DNA from: Pseudorasbora parva
Lineage: Eukaryota > Chordata > Actinopteri > Cypriniformes > Gobionidae
Assembly: GCF_024679245.1 (NCBI RefSeq)
Contig: NC_090189.1
Location: forward strand, 38,152,889 to 38,216,888
Length of the DNA stretch: 64,000 bases
Direction: 5' to 3'
In this document: piece after piece, positions 1 to 10,852 of the stretch
Numbering within the stretch: the first letter of the stretch is position 1
How the letters are laid out: every line of letters starts with the position of its first letter
Notes under the pieces: generated by a model
Databases searched by the model: none
The model's input: the letters and a program-made list of their open reading frames with translations, nothing else
What the model was told of the DNA's origin: nothing
Translations under genes and position numbers: made by a program

Positions 1-329
1 TCCCCAAATTAAGTTCTTGAATATGAGGATATTGGACCTGGACAGTCATTGAATTTGAAGTTAACCAAGATGTGGAAACCCTGATTAATGCAGTTCACAT
101 CCGTAGAATGCGTCACTTTTGGTATTTTGCCGTTAATCGTTTCAACACGGGTACAATTTTTTCAGTCGAGCACTTGAAATTGATCAAGGAATCATGACAG
201 CTCTAAAGTTATCGTGCGTGTGCTGATTCAATCTTGGTTGAATGATGTGATATAAAAAGTGTGTAATAGAACTGCTAGTGGTTGTGTACAGGCAGTCTAA
301 TGGACCTAAATCTGAACCACCTTCTGCAG
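1..329 (+). other. rbm27 intron sequence
   Basis: Intron upstream of the first visible rbm27 exon, with the acceptor at 329. I recognise no repeat or RNA gene. Confidence 0.5.
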
Positions 330-497
330 GTGCTGATAAACCGCCTGGAAAAGAACAGAGGGATGAAGCCAGAGGAGAGGGCAAACATCATGAAGACTCT
401 TAAAGAACTGACAGGAAAGATCTCTCAGCTGAAGAATGAAATCAGCCCGACCGCACAAGCTACTGCCAACACGCCACAATCAAAGTCAAAAACTGAT
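330..497 (+). CDS. rbm27: rbm27 exon a (coiled-coil block)
   Basis: 56 codons between a CTTCTGCAG acceptor and a GTAAG donor. It encodes VLINRLEKN then [16 protein letters not shown], the most recognisable RBM26/27 signature in the window. An ATG upstream (from 282) is intronic and not used. Confidence 0.88.
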
Positions 498-3400
498 GTA
501 AGACCATTCATTTATAGCTGGTGTAATTGTTACAAGTAGCTTCTGGTAGCACAGCACAGGTCGTAGTCTAAAATATGTTATTTTTGTTTAAAATGTAGAA
601 TCTAGTTACATCAATTTTAGTTTAAAAGATCTTATTGAATTTAAGTATAACATCTTTTTTATCTCTAGGCACAGAAAGAGTTACTTGACGCAGAGTTGGA
701 CTTCCATAAGAAGTTGACGTCAGGAGAAGACACAACAGACCTGAAGAGGAGGCTGGGTCAGTTACAGGTGGAGGTAAGCGGACATTTTCTGTCACTGATC
801 TTCGGCCAGTTGCATAAACATAGCCATTATGTTAAGATATTTTATATTTAGTCCGAGAGCGTATCTGAGACTAGGCACACTATACTGTCCATGTCCAGAA
901 AGGGAATAAAAACATCATCAAAGTAGTCCATATGTGACATCAGTTAGTTAGTTCGAATCTCTTGAAGCATCGAAAATACATTTTGGTCCAAAAATAACCC
1001 AAACTACGACTTTATTCTGCATTGTCATGTTTCCGCGTTTGTTTTCAAACCTCAAATAAAGATTCAAGCGGTTGTGAATCAGCGTACCTGAATCATGAAT
1101 CAATAAGCTGATCCACAACCGCTTGAATTTGACTCCTTAAAATTACTTTTTTTTTCCACCTTTTACCTTATTAAATGTAATCTTTTATGTAAAATTCATA
1201 ATGTATATTTATAAATTGAGTTACATTAATAAGATACAATCTGGTAGAATAAGTTACCAATCAAATGAAATCAGTATCAACAACATTCCTCTTTGCACTG
1301 CAGAGGTGGCATAGGACAACCAAAAGGTGGCATTTCGGTATATTTAAAGTGTTTAATGAGGCTCCGAAGTGAATGCATTTAAATTCATGATAACAGTGTT
1401 ATGAGATTTTTTAAATAGAAACTTTTGAATATAGAAATATTAAATGATTTAAATAACTGAAATTTATACTTTAAAAATGAGGGGCCGCCATTAGGGGGCG
1501 GCAACAGCAAGTCACTGTCTTTGACACTGAATCATTCAGTCAATTGCCCAGTTGGGGACACCTAAATTTCAGCTATATTACTGATCTGCCTGCATTGACG
1601 CTCGGGGTTGCACCGACTAATCGACTAGTCGACCTTAATGCTCTGTCATGACGCTTTAAGCTTGACAACAGGATAAAAAATTTCCTGACACGCAGGCTCT
1701 GTTTTGAACAGTTAACAATGACAAATAAATGCATACTCCGTGAGCTATCCACAAGACAAGTTTGATTACCATCTGGATGCTCAAAATTGATTGGGAGAAT
1801 GCAGGCTTATTGTACACGTAAGTTAATCATCACGCTAAACTGCGTACTGCATTGGAACGCGCACGCACACACACACACACACACACACACATAGCCTGAT
1901 CACGCGGAGATCGCACGCGCCTCAAAACCATTCAGTAGCGCAGAAATGTATTGTCAAGACTGTTCTGTGATTTATCAATAAAATAGCTTAGAAACTGAAA
2001 AGTTCTAGCATATATTTCTTGATAACTAAAACTCACAGCTTCACTATCAGTAGAGAGATGATGGCAGGTAGAATTAATTCACACACAATCACTCACTAAT
2101 GCATTCATATACATGTAATCTTTATTGTGCTACTTTATCTGTATCTTATTCAGAACGAGCAGAAATCTGTGAGAAATATAATGACCATAAGACAAAAGAA
2201 CTGATACAAAAGCTGTTATGTAGGTCCAATAACCTTATGAGCAGCGCTGTGTCATATGCCAAAGCTGTCCAGTGCACAAGAAGACCCGAGTTCGAGTCTC
2301 AGCTCGAGGCTCATGGTTATTTGTTTAGTAATGAGGTCATCAGCGACTAGTCGACCTCGACTCGACTTTCATCACATAAATGTCGACTTTAAAAAAATGG
2401 AAGTCGTTCAACCCCTAATTGACTCTATATAATAATTGAAATTAACTGGATAACATCACCGTTTTCACCAGAGCAGCTGTACAGCCGAATCAAATTCTGT
2501 TGCATTTTTTTCCTGTCATCACTGTGAAGCTGCTTTATAACAATTGGACTTGTAAAATAAAGGTGACTTGACTTCATGTTTATTGAATTGTTGTCTGAAA
2601 TCAAAATTACAATTACTTTTTTTTTTTTTATTCACTATTTATTCACTGCTCCGCTGCAAAAACATGTTCTCGCTCCACGCTGTCCAGAGTGTAAACTCTG
2701 TTTGGCCAGTATGCTGCTGGTTTAAGCTGAGGATGCACCAGTGTAGAGGCGGGCCTGATCGGGTCGCACTGCTGCTCCTAAATCCTTTTCATAGTCCTTT
2801 TCACTGAAATAGTCATACTGTAGCGCCCTGGGTTATGAAAATATACAAAACATAACATTTTACATAACATAAAATAAAACATTGTACATTTAAAATAATG
2901 TATTCTTTTAAATTTTGACCTCTCAACTTTTTATAGTACCAACAATATCCCCATTACCTGACAGGCATAACTGAAGTAGCGATAGATGTGTGGCCCTCAT
3001 ATCATCCTAAAACGGGACGGACTTTCCAAAACAGTTGCAGATGGGTCGATTATTTGGGAGGCTTGTTTTAAAATATTCAATACTTTTTTAATTCTGCTTG
3101 GTCCCAGATAAAACGTCATATGTGCTAGTTGCGAAGACACCATACTTATTTGCAGCTTTTTTATTACCTAAGCAAAAGATACTGATGTACCCAACCTGAA
3201 CCAGCATAATCCATTTCATTCAAACACAGTCTCACACTCAGCCCTAACATTAGCGTTCCTAAAACAAGTGCGACAACAGAAACATCACGGCTGGAACAGG
3301 GCTTAAATTAGCTGGTGTGAAATATGCATGTCATTACACTTCATCTCTTGCACATTTAACTCAGAGCACTTCCCAAACCCCAAGGAGCAGTCCCAAAACA

Positions 3401-5673
3401 ACACGCATCCCTCTCCTCACGCTCATGCTTTTCATTCCATTAAAGTTTGAGCAGTTCCCATGTAAAGAAATGAGAGAAAGATTGAGGGAAGACAATTAAT
3501 GGACGAAACTACACTGGGTGTAAGACTGTCCAGGGCATGAAAGAGAAATGATCTGCATTTGGTGTGGCTTTTGTCACTCTTTGGCTTTTCATTTTTTAAT
3601 CTGAACTCAGGGTAGAGGTTAGGCAAGTTTCAAGGTCTTTTTTGAAGTTTAGAAGAGCTCAATATTCCCATTCCTCTATATATATATATATTGAGTCCCT
3701 GACAAAAGTCTTGTCGCTTATCTATTTTCTAGAAATACCTGATATTAACCTGACTTTTAATTAATTAATTGGTGTTAGAAATAGCTCATATGAAAACTTA
3801 AAACCCTCCCAAATGATGTTTAATGCACTGAAATAAATAATGTTCACAGAAAAAATATTTATCATTTAATCAAGACGGAAAGTCAAATTTTGGCAAGACA
3901 AAAGTTTTGTCGCCTATACAGAAATTGAACAAATTTACTGCAAATACAAAAATATGTCAGCAAATTAAGTTGTGGTGCTGTGAGATCCAAATTTAATATC
4001 TTGTATGACTTCCATGAGCTTGAAGGACTGCATCCATGCAGTTTGGCAAGGATTCATACAATTTATTGATGAAGTCATCAGGAATAGCTAAGAAAGCAGT
4101 CTTGCATGCCTCCCAGAGTTCATCAATATTCTTTGGTTTCGTCTTCCATGCGTCCTCTTTCATCCTACCCCACATATGCTCAATGATGTTCATGTCTGGT
4201 GACTGGGCTGGCCAATCCTGGAGCATCTTGATCTTCTTCGCCTTGAGGAACTTTGATGTGGAGATCGAAGTATGCGATGGAGCACCGTCCTGTTGCAGAA
4301 TTTGGCCTCTTTTATGGTTGGGAATATAAGAGGTAGCTAAGATTTCTTGGTATTTTAGACTATTGATGTTGCCTTCCACCCTGCAGATCTCTCGCACACC
4401 CCCATACTGGATGTAACCCCAGACCATGATTTTTCCGCCACCAAACTTCACTGTTTTCTGGGTGAATCTCGGATCCATTCTGGCTCCAGTAGGTCTCCTG
4501 CAATATTTACGGCGACTGTGGTGTAATTCAACAGAAGATTCATCTGAAAAATCCACCTTCTGCCACTTTTCCAGCGTCCATCCTTTTAGCAGGCTGTGGG
4601 CCTTGGCAAATGCCACACGGTTTTTCAATTGTCTTTTGTTTAGTGTTGGCTTCTGGGCACTGATTCGACCATGGAGGCCATTTCGAGACAGAATCCGACA
4701 AACTGTTCGGGTTGACACGGGGACTTCAGGTGACCAGGTCTCGTAAAGCTCTGCTGCAGTGGAAAATGGGCTGGCCTTGGATTTTCGAGCCAACAAACGG
4801 TCCTCTCGAGCAGTTGTCTTGCGGGGTCTGCCTGACCTGGGCTTGTCAAAAACGTCTCCAGTCTCTTCAAATCTTTTTTTTATCCTCTGTACTTGACGCT
4901 GAGACACATTGAAGGTGTCTGCCACATCAGCAGTGGATCTGGTCTTCAGCCTCATGATAATCAAAACTTTAGTCTCTGGGTGAATCTTAGGCATGTTTGC
5001 AGAGGTCTAGTTGCAGTTGATGTGAAGGTCTAGCGTACTGGGGTTCTTTTTATACACACTTGAGACCTAATTGATCCATTATTAGTCACAGGTGAAGCTC
5101 ATATGACAAGGTCACAACACTTATGTCTTTGCAAAAATTACCTCAATGGGCTTTACCAAGCTGTGAATATTAGAATACTTTTTGAAAGTTTAGTTTTTCA
5201 CTGAAACATTATCACAAAAGCTGGTGGGATTAAAATGAGCCATTTCTTGTAAAAAAAATCTTGATTAGAAATATATTTCAGTGGCACTTTAGGTCAATTT
5301 GTACACAAGCGACAAGACTTTTGTCAGGGACTGCATGTATGTATGTATGTGTCTGTTTGTGTTTATATGTTATTAAACTCTGTATTATTAGTTATAAGTT
5401 TTGTTCACGCATCCACCCTCTGTGTTTAACTCATGTAGGCAACACGGCTGGGACTGATTCCGGCGGGCCGGGGCAAACCACCAGCTGCACCGACTCGAGG
5501 CAGAGGGAGGGGCCGAGGGCGGAGCCTTAGGGGGCGTGGTGGAGGCAATCACATGGTGGTAGACCACCGGCCTCGAGCCCTCTCTATTATTGGCTTCACA
5601 CAGGAAGAGAAGGAGGAGCTCATGCCGCATTTCATGGTAAGACTTGTCTGTCTATCATCTATCTATCTATCTA

Positions 5674-5707
<34 letters not shown>

Positions 5708-8700
5708 ATCTTTTTGTCTATCTGTCATCTATTTGTCTGTCTTTCTGTTATCTATTTGTCTGTCTGTCTGTCATCTATTTGTCTGTCTTTCTGCCATCGA
5801 TTTGTCTGTCTGTCTGTCATCTATTTGTCTGTCTGTCTGTCATCTATTTGTGTGTCTGTCATCTATTTGTCTGTCTGTCTTTCATCTATTTGTGTGTATG
5901 TCATCTATTTGTCTGTCTTTCATCTATTTGTCTTTCTGTCATCTATTTGTCTTTCTGTCATCTATTTGTCTGTCTTTCATCTATTTGTCTGTCTGTCATC
6001 TATTTGTCTGTCTGCTCGCTGCTCGCTGTCCCAAAGTCCAGGCTACGGACGTTTGGTGATAGAGCTTTCTGTGTTGGTGCTCCTTCACTCTGGAACAAGC
6101 TTCCTCATTCCATCCGCTCTGCATCATCTCTAGCAACCTTTAAAAACAGCTTAAAACACATCTCTTCATTGAGGCCTATGGACCATAACTGCTCGGTTTT
6201 CTCTCTCTCTCTCTCTCTCCTCCCCCCATCCCCCCCCCCCCCGTCTGTCATCTATTTGTCTGTCTGTCTGTCATCTATTTGTCTGTCTGTCTGTCTGTCT
6301 GTCATCTTTGTGTCTGTCTGTCATCTATTTGTCTGTCTGTCTGTCATCTTTGTGTCTGTCTGTCATCTATTTGTCTGTCTTTCTGTCATCTATTTGTCTG
6401 TCTGTGTCTGTCTGTCTGTCTGTGTGTCTGTCTGTCATTATTTGTCTGTCTGTCTGTCATCTTTGTGTCTGTCATCTATTTGTCTGTCTGTCTGTCTGTC
6501 TGTCTGTCATCTTTGTGTCTGTCTGTCATCTATTTGTCTGTCTGTCTGTCTGTCATCTTTGTGTCTGTCTGTCATCTATTTGTCTGTCTGTCTGTCTGTC
6601 TGTCTGTCATCTTTGTGTCTGTCTGTCATCTATTTGTCTGTCTGTTATGTTACAGCCACATTCCAAAATGGATCAAATATATTATTGTTTCACTCAAGTC
6701 TACAAACAATACCCCATAATGATAACGTGAAAGAAGTTTGTTTGCAATCTTTGCAAATTTATAAATAAATAATAAAAAAAAACGAAAGAATTCACAAGTA
6801 CATAAGTATTCACAGCCTTTGCTCAATACTTTGTTGAAGCAACTTTGGCACAATTACAGCCTTAAGTCTTTTTGAGTAAGCTTGGCACACCTATTTTTGG
6901 GCAGTTTCTCCCGTTCTTCTTTGCAGGACCTCTCAACCTCTATCACGATGGGGAGTGTCGGTGCACAGCCATTTTCAGATCTCTCCAAAGATGTTCAATC
7001 GTGTTCAAGCCTTGGCTCTGGCTGGGCCACTCAAGGACATTCACAGAATTGTCACATAGCCACTCCATTGTTATCTTGGCTGTGTGCTTAGGGTCGTTGT
7101 CTTGTTGAAAGATGAACCTTCACCCCAGTCTGAGGTTCAGAGAGCGCTGAAGCAGGTTTTCATTAAGGATGTCTCTGCACATTGCTGCATTCATCTTTCC
7201 CTACAATCTTACTAGTCTCCCAGTTCCTGCTGCTGAAAAACATCCCCACAACATGATGCTGCCACCACCATGCTTAACTATAGCAATGGTATTGGCTAGG
7301 TCAAGAGCAGTGCCAGGTGACCAGAGGATTTAGTTTTAACATTTCAAATTTACAGAAATCTAGTGTTTGACCATATCTAAACATGTAGGCTATTCAAATG
7401 CAAAACCTAAAAATAACCAAGCAGTTATTTTTCCAGCCACAAAATGACTATGATTTGCCTTTTTGGAATTCTCTATTTTAACCTTAATTACTACACTACT
7501 TGTAAAATATTTTAGTGGTCATTAATGGACCATAATTATTGCACAAATAGTATTTAGTACCAAAAAGAGCTCCTCAAAATATTGAAAAATTATTATTAAA
7601 CTAAAATATAGAACATTTATTTAATTGAAAAATAGTTGTACGGTCACGTGACTATAATAGTAAGGAATACCTCAGGGCTAAATACAAGAAGAGCATAGCA
7701 TTAATGTTAACAATGTTGCATCTCCATCACTCCATAATAAAATTATACTGTAAATGCGGTTGATTTAATAATCAATGCACACTATACTGTACTGTCCAAA
7801 AATTGCTGCAAATACCTGTATAGTGAAGCTGTTGTCTGTCCGCTTGAGCCATTCAAATGTATTGAGAGCGCTGGTTTGTTTAAAACAATTGAGAGCACCG
7901 TGATCCAGATGAACGCATGTCGCAACTCTGTTACGATCGAATGCAACGCACCGTGTGTGAGTGTGAGAGACGTACGAGAGATGGAGGGAGAGCAGGGAAA
8001 AGAAATGCAGCTGAACGAATACGCTGCATAGATGTTTTAAATAGCGTTTAAAAAAATTATGACTAATATGTGGCGGCCGGTGTGGATACTGTGGCACACC
8101 GCCACAAATTAGTCTATGTGTGAGAATCACTAAATCCTGTCTCGGAGATCTACAGACAATTCCTTGGACGTCATGGCTTTGGTTGTGCTCTGACATGCAC
8201 TGTTAACTGTGGGACCTTATATAGACAGGTGTGTGCCTTTCCAAATCATGTCCAATCAACTGAATTTACCACAGATGGAATCCAATCAAGTTGTAGAAAC
8301 ATCTCAAGGATGATCAGTGGAAACACGATGAACCTGAGCTTCATTTTGTGTCAAGGCAAAGGCTGGGAATACTTATGTACATGTAAATAAAAAAATGTGT
8401 TTTATAAATTTGCAAAGATTTCATACAAACTTCTTTCACATTGTCATTATGTGTACAGTCCCTGACAAAAGTCTTGTCGCTTGTGTACAAATTGACCTAA
8501 AGTGCCGCTGAAATATATTTCTAATCAAGATTTTTTTACAAGAAATGGCTCATTTTAATCCCACCAGCTTTTGTGATAATGTTTCATTGAAAAACTAAAC
8601 TTTCAAAAAGTATTCTAATATTCACAGCTTGGTAAAGCCCATTGAGTCAATTTTTGCAAAGACATAAGTGTTGTGACCTTGTCATACGAGCTTCACCTGT

Positions 8701-10852
8701 GATTAATAATGGATCAATTAGGTCTCAAGTGTGTATAAAAAGAACCCCAGTACGCTAGACCTTCACATCAACTGCAACTAGACCTCTGCAAACATGCCTA
8801 AGATTCACCCAGAGACTAAAGTTTTGATTATCAAGAGGCTGAAGACCAGATCCACTGCTGATGTGGCAGACACCTTCAATGTGTCTCAGCAGTCAAGTAC
8901 AGAGGATAAAAAAAAGATTTGAAGAGACTGGAGACGTTTTTGACAAGCCCAGGTCAGGCAGACCCCGCAAGACAACTGCTCAAGAGGACCGTTTGTTGGC
9001 TCGAAAATCCAAGGCCAGCCCATTTTCCACTGCAGCAGAGCTCCACGAGACCTGGTCACCTGAAGTCCCTGTGTCAACCAGAACAGTTTGTCAGATTCTG
9101 TCTCCAAATGGCCTCCATGGTCGAATCAGTGCCCAGAAGCCAGCACTAAACAAAAGACAATTAAAAAACCGTGTGGCATTTGCCAAGGCCCACAGCCTGC
9201 TAAAAGGATGGACGCAGGAAAAGTGGCAGAAGGTGGATTTTCAGATGAATCTTCTGTTGAATTACACCACAGTCGCCGCAAATATTGCAGGAGACCTACT
9301 GGAGCCAGAATGGATCCGAGATTCACCCAGAAAACAGTGAAGTTTGGTGGCGGAAAAATCATGGTCTGGGGTTACATCCAGTATGGAGGGAGTGTGAGAG
9401 ATCTGCAGGGTGGAAGGCAACATCAATAGTCTAAAATACCAAGATCTCTTAGCTACCTCTTATATTCCCAACCATAAAAGAGGCCAAATTCTGCAGCAGG
9501 ACGGTGCTCCATCGCATACTTCCATCTCCACATCAAAGTTCCTCAAGGCGAAGAAGATCAAGATGCTCCAGGATTGGCCAGCCCAGTCACCAGACATGAA
9601 CATCATTGAGCATATGTGGGGTAGGATGAAAGAGGACGCATGGAAGACGAAACCAAAGAATATTGATGAACTCTGGGAGGCATGCAAGACTGCTTTCTTA
9701 GCTATTCCTGATGACTTCATCAATAAATTGTATGAATCCTTGCCAAACCGCATGTATGACTTCCATGAGCTTGAAGGACTGCATCCAAGATATTAAATTT
9801 GGATCTCACAGCACCACAACTTAATTTGCTGACATATTTTTGTATTTGCAGTAAATTTGTTCAATTTCTGTATAGGCGACAAAACGTTTGTCTTGCCAAA
9901 ATTTGACTTTTCTGTCTTGATTAAATGATAAATATTTTTTCTGTGAATATAATTTATTTCAGTGCATTAAACATCATTTGGGAGGGTTTTAGCTTTCCAT
10001 ATGAGCTATTTCTAACACCAATTAATTAATTAAAAGTCAGGTTAATATCAGGTATTTCTAGAAAATAGATAAGCGACAAGACTTTTGTCAGGGACTGTAT
10101 ATCTATCTGTCTGTTTGTGTCATCTATCGGTCTCTGTCATCCATCTATCTGTCTGTCTAAGTTAGTACTTAGTTTGATCAGTCCATATGTCTTGTTTTAT
10201 AGAGGTTTGGCGAGATCGAGGGTCTTCGTGACCATGATGCTTCCAGCGTCATAATGACCTTCAAGACCCGCAGTGAAGCAGAAAATGTACTGTGGCTTTT
10301 TAATTCTGCTGTTTTTGTTTTCAATTTGAGATTTATTTTAAGACATTAGAAAACTTTAACCACACTAAATAATCTCTCTTTTTTTTCAGGCTGCAAACCA
10401 AGGAGCAAAGTTCAAAGGTCGAGTTCTACAGATCTCATGGTACAAACCTAAAACTCCATCTGTGTCCACTGAACCAGAAGAGGAAGAGTCGAAGGAAGAG
10501 GTCAACGCTGCAGGCATCCATGTAATGACGGTAATTGCACGGCATAACTACATAGTGTTTTAATTATGAAAGTCCAGCAAAAGTGCACGCACATTTACTC
10601 GAGATAAAAGGGAAATATGATGAACTACCTTTTACTTGGTTACACCACATGACTTTTTCCACTTCAACTGTATGAAGGTTTTTCAAACCCAACATGAATA
10701 TTACATTTCTAAAAACGAAAGTTGAAACTCAAATGCTGTTGATCTTTTCTCATCCTCTCCAGGAGCCAGTCAGCCCGTTTCTCCTTCCAGAGGAAGAGGA
10801 AGAAGATGATGACGAAGAAGATGAATACGAGAGCCGCTCATGGAGGCGATGA
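330..10852 (+). CDS. rbm27: rbm27 (RBM26/27 family RNA-binding protein), 3' six coding exons
   Basis: Spliced C-terminal part of an RBM26/RBM27-type protein. Exons 330-497, 669-773, 5439-5636, 10203-10286, 10390-10530 and 10763-10852 all have AG/GT borders and join in phase 0, giving 261 codons plus TGA. Order of parts: a coiled-coil stretch with the family block [15 protein letters not shown], a second helical exon, an RG-rich linker, then the C-terminal RRM (RNP2-like [11 protein letters not shown]1-like [14 protein letters not shown]), an acidic tail and a terminal SWRR. In mammals RBM26/27 work in the nucleus with the PAXT RNA-exosome connection (family knowledge). Upstream exons (zinc finger, first RRM) lie outside the window. 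I prefer rbm27 over rbm26 because pou4f3 follows directly, as on human 5q32. The 4.7- and 4.6-kb introns are filled with transposons. Confidence 0.88.
669..773 (+). CDS. rbm27: rbm27 exon b
   Basis: 35 codons ([16 protein letters not shown]...LGQLQVE) continuing the charged helical region, between TCTCTAG and GTAAGC. Confidence 0.85.
836..1130. mobile_element. MITE-like fish repeat fragment
   Basis: The string around 836-860 (TATATTTAGTCCGAGAGCG) recurs at 18945-18970 inside another repeat, so it is interspersed. The fragment ends in a foldback: TTCAAGCGGTTGTG at 1063 pairs with CACAACCGCTTGAA ending at 1127. 1131-1544 is AT-rich with nothing recognised. Confidence 0.45.
1545..2575 (+). mobile_element. 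L2-type LINE 3' tail, interrupted
   Basis: The flanks 1545-1603 and 2417-2575 match the tail of the longer L2 at 46.3-48.4 kb: the CTGTACAGCCGAATCAAATT block, the TGTGAAGCTGCTTT block and the terminal TTGACTTGACTT-type repeat. Only the untranslated tail is present. The gap is a hAT-like insert. Confidence 0.65.
1604..2416. mobile_element. Non-autonomous hAT-like element
   Basis: Inserted in the L2 tail. Ends GGGGTTGCACCGAC and (reverse complement) GGGGTTGAACGAC, with subterminal GACTAGTCGACC motifs at both ends. Flanks ATTGACGCTC and ATTGACTCT look like an imperfect 8-bp target duplication. It contains a CA microsatellite (1865-1892) and no transposase ORF. Confidence 0.5.
2576..3693 (+). 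other. rbm27 intron, nothing recognised
   Basis: AT-rich intronic sequence with a poly-T run near 2618-2630 and a short TA run near 3679. No gene or repeat family recognised. Confidence 0.4.
3694..5333 (-). mobile_element. Tc1/mariner element, DD35E type, copy 1
   Basis: Both ends carry the inverted repeat GTCCCTGACAAAAGTCTTGT. The same family recurs at 8456-10097 with clean TA flanks. About 1.64 kb, inserted in the rbm27 intron antisense to the gene. It carries one transposase gene on the minus strand that appears uninterrupted. Confidence 0.85.
3993..4994 (-). CDS. Tc1-type transposase, uninterrupted, DD35E
   Basis: 333-aa cut-and-paste transposase starting [10 protein letters not shown] with no stop or frameshift. 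Residues 1-110 form the paired-like helix-turn-helix DNA-binding region with an AT-hook-like GRPR near residue 55-58. The catalytic residues appear to be D151 (in FSDES), D236 (in QQDGAPSH) and E272 (in NIIEHMW). Thirty-five residues separate the second D from E, so this is DD35E rather than the usual Tc1 DD34E. The C-terminus [12 protein letters not shown] has the normal Tc1 form. Because frame, catalytic triad and inverted ends are all present, the copy is young or recently active. Activity is an inference. Confidence 0.88.
   Translation of the reverse strand: MPKIHPETKVLIIMRLKTRSTADVADTFNVSQRQVQRIKKRFEETGDVFDKPRSGRPRKTTAREDRLLARKSKASPFSTAAELYETWSPEVPVSTRTVCRILSRNGLHGRISAQKPTLNKRQLKNRVAFAKAHSLLKGWTLEKWQKVDFSDESSVELHHSRRKYCRRPTGARMDPRFTQKTVKFGGGKIMVWGYIQYGGVREICRVEGNINSLKYQEILATSYIPNHKRGQILQQDGAPSHTSISTSKFLKAKKIKMLQDWPAQSPDMNIIEHMWGRMKEDAWKTKPKNIDELWEACKTAFLAIPDDFINKLYESLPNCMDAVLQAHGSHTRY
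5439..5636 (+). CDS. rbm27: rbm27 exon c (RG-rich linker and start of C-terminal RRM)
   Basis: 66 codons: [13 protein letters not shown], then a GRGRGRGR run, then [17 protein letters not shown], the beta-1/RNP2 start of the RRM. The donor GTAAGA runs straight into a CTGT microsatellite. Confidence 0.88.
5641..6642 (+). repeat. CTGT/ATCT tetranucleotide microsatellite
   Basis: About 1 kb of CTGT and ATCT units starting 5 bp after the rbm27 exon c donor. It is split by a LINE fragment (6027-6200) and a TC/poly-C run (6201-6242). Several long open frames here arise only because the repeat lacks stop codons. Confidence 0.9.
6027..6200 (+). mobile_element. LINE (L2/Rex-like) ORF 3' end fragment
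   Basis: Embedded in the microsatellite. Translates to [32 protein letters not shown] and [11 protein letters not shown], the characteristic C-terminus of fish LINE reverse transcriptase polyproteins. Confidence 0.7.
6643..8453 (-). mobile_element. Decayed Tc1-like element with internal insert
   Basis: Left end TTATGTTACAGCCACATTCC and the inner inverted repeat GTGAAAGAAGTTTGT (near 6727, and its complement near 8430) mark a second Tc1 family. Antisense transposase remnants lie at 6830-7320 and the 5' region at 8115-8400. The right end stops abruptly where Tc1 copy 2 begins. The transposase is broken beyond use. Confidence 0.65.
7325..8110. mobile_element. Unclassified insert in decayed Tc1
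   Basis: Tc1 similarity stops near 7325 and resumes near 8112. The insert is AT-rich and ends with a strong hairpin at 8069-8106 (TGTGGCGG pairs with CCGCCACA). The family is not recognised. Confidence 0.4.
8456..10097 (+). mobile_element. Tc1/mariner element, DD35E type, copy 2
   Basis: 1,642 bp starting CAGTCCCTGACAAAAG and ending with its reverse complement, flanked by TA on both sides. Closely matches copy 1 throughout, in the opposite orientation. Inserted against the right end of an older Tc1. Confidence 0.9.
8794..9796 (+). pseudogene. Tc1 DD35E transposase pseudogene
   Basis: Starts [17 protein letters not shown] like copy 1 but carries a one-base insertion near 8889, a one-base deletion near 9239 and another frameshift near 9385-9395. 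The last codons differ from copy 1 because a 31-bp block (9755-9785) is inverted. The stop codon is kept. Confidence 0.85.
10098..10180 (+). repeat. CTGT/ATCT microsatellite remnant
   Basis: Short imperfect ATCT/CTGT stretch directly right of Tc1 copy 2. It may be the far side of the array at 5641-6642, split by the Tc1 insertions. Confidence 0.6.
10203..10286 (+). CDS. rbm27: rbm27 exon d (RRM core, RNP1)
   Basis: 28 codons, [20 protein letters not shown] followed by KTRSEAEN, the RNP1-type beta-3 strand of the RRM. Acceptor TTTTATAG, donor GTACTG. Confidence 0.85.
10390..10530 (+). CDS. rbm27: rbm27 exon e (end of RRM, acidic linker)
   Basis: 47 codons: [16 protein letters not shown] ends the RRM, followed by an E-rich stretch. 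Acceptor TTTTTTTCAG, donor GTAATT. Confidence 0.85.
10763..10852 (+). CDS. rbm27: rbm27 last coding exon
   Basis: 29 codons plus [23 protein letters not shown] then the short basic end SRSWRR, an acidic tail typical of this family's C-terminus. Confidence 0.85.
   Translation, partial: EPVSPFLLPEEEEEDDDEEDEYESRSWRR

Noticed and set aside
5553..6768. Long Cys/Ser/Leu/Val-rich open frames on the plus strand
   Set aside because: They are translations of the CTGT/ATCT microsatellite in all three frames; the first simply reads on from the real rbm27 exon.
7765..8196. 143-aa minus-strand open frame
   Set aside because: Spans the junction of an unclassified insert and decayed Tc1 sequence, and has no recognisable domain.
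330..10852. Naming the RNA-binding gene rbm26
   Set aside because: The protein fragment alone does not separate the two paralogs well; the adjacent pou4f3 favours rbm27. rbm26 with pou4f1 was considered but the POU gene's termini are pou4f3-like.
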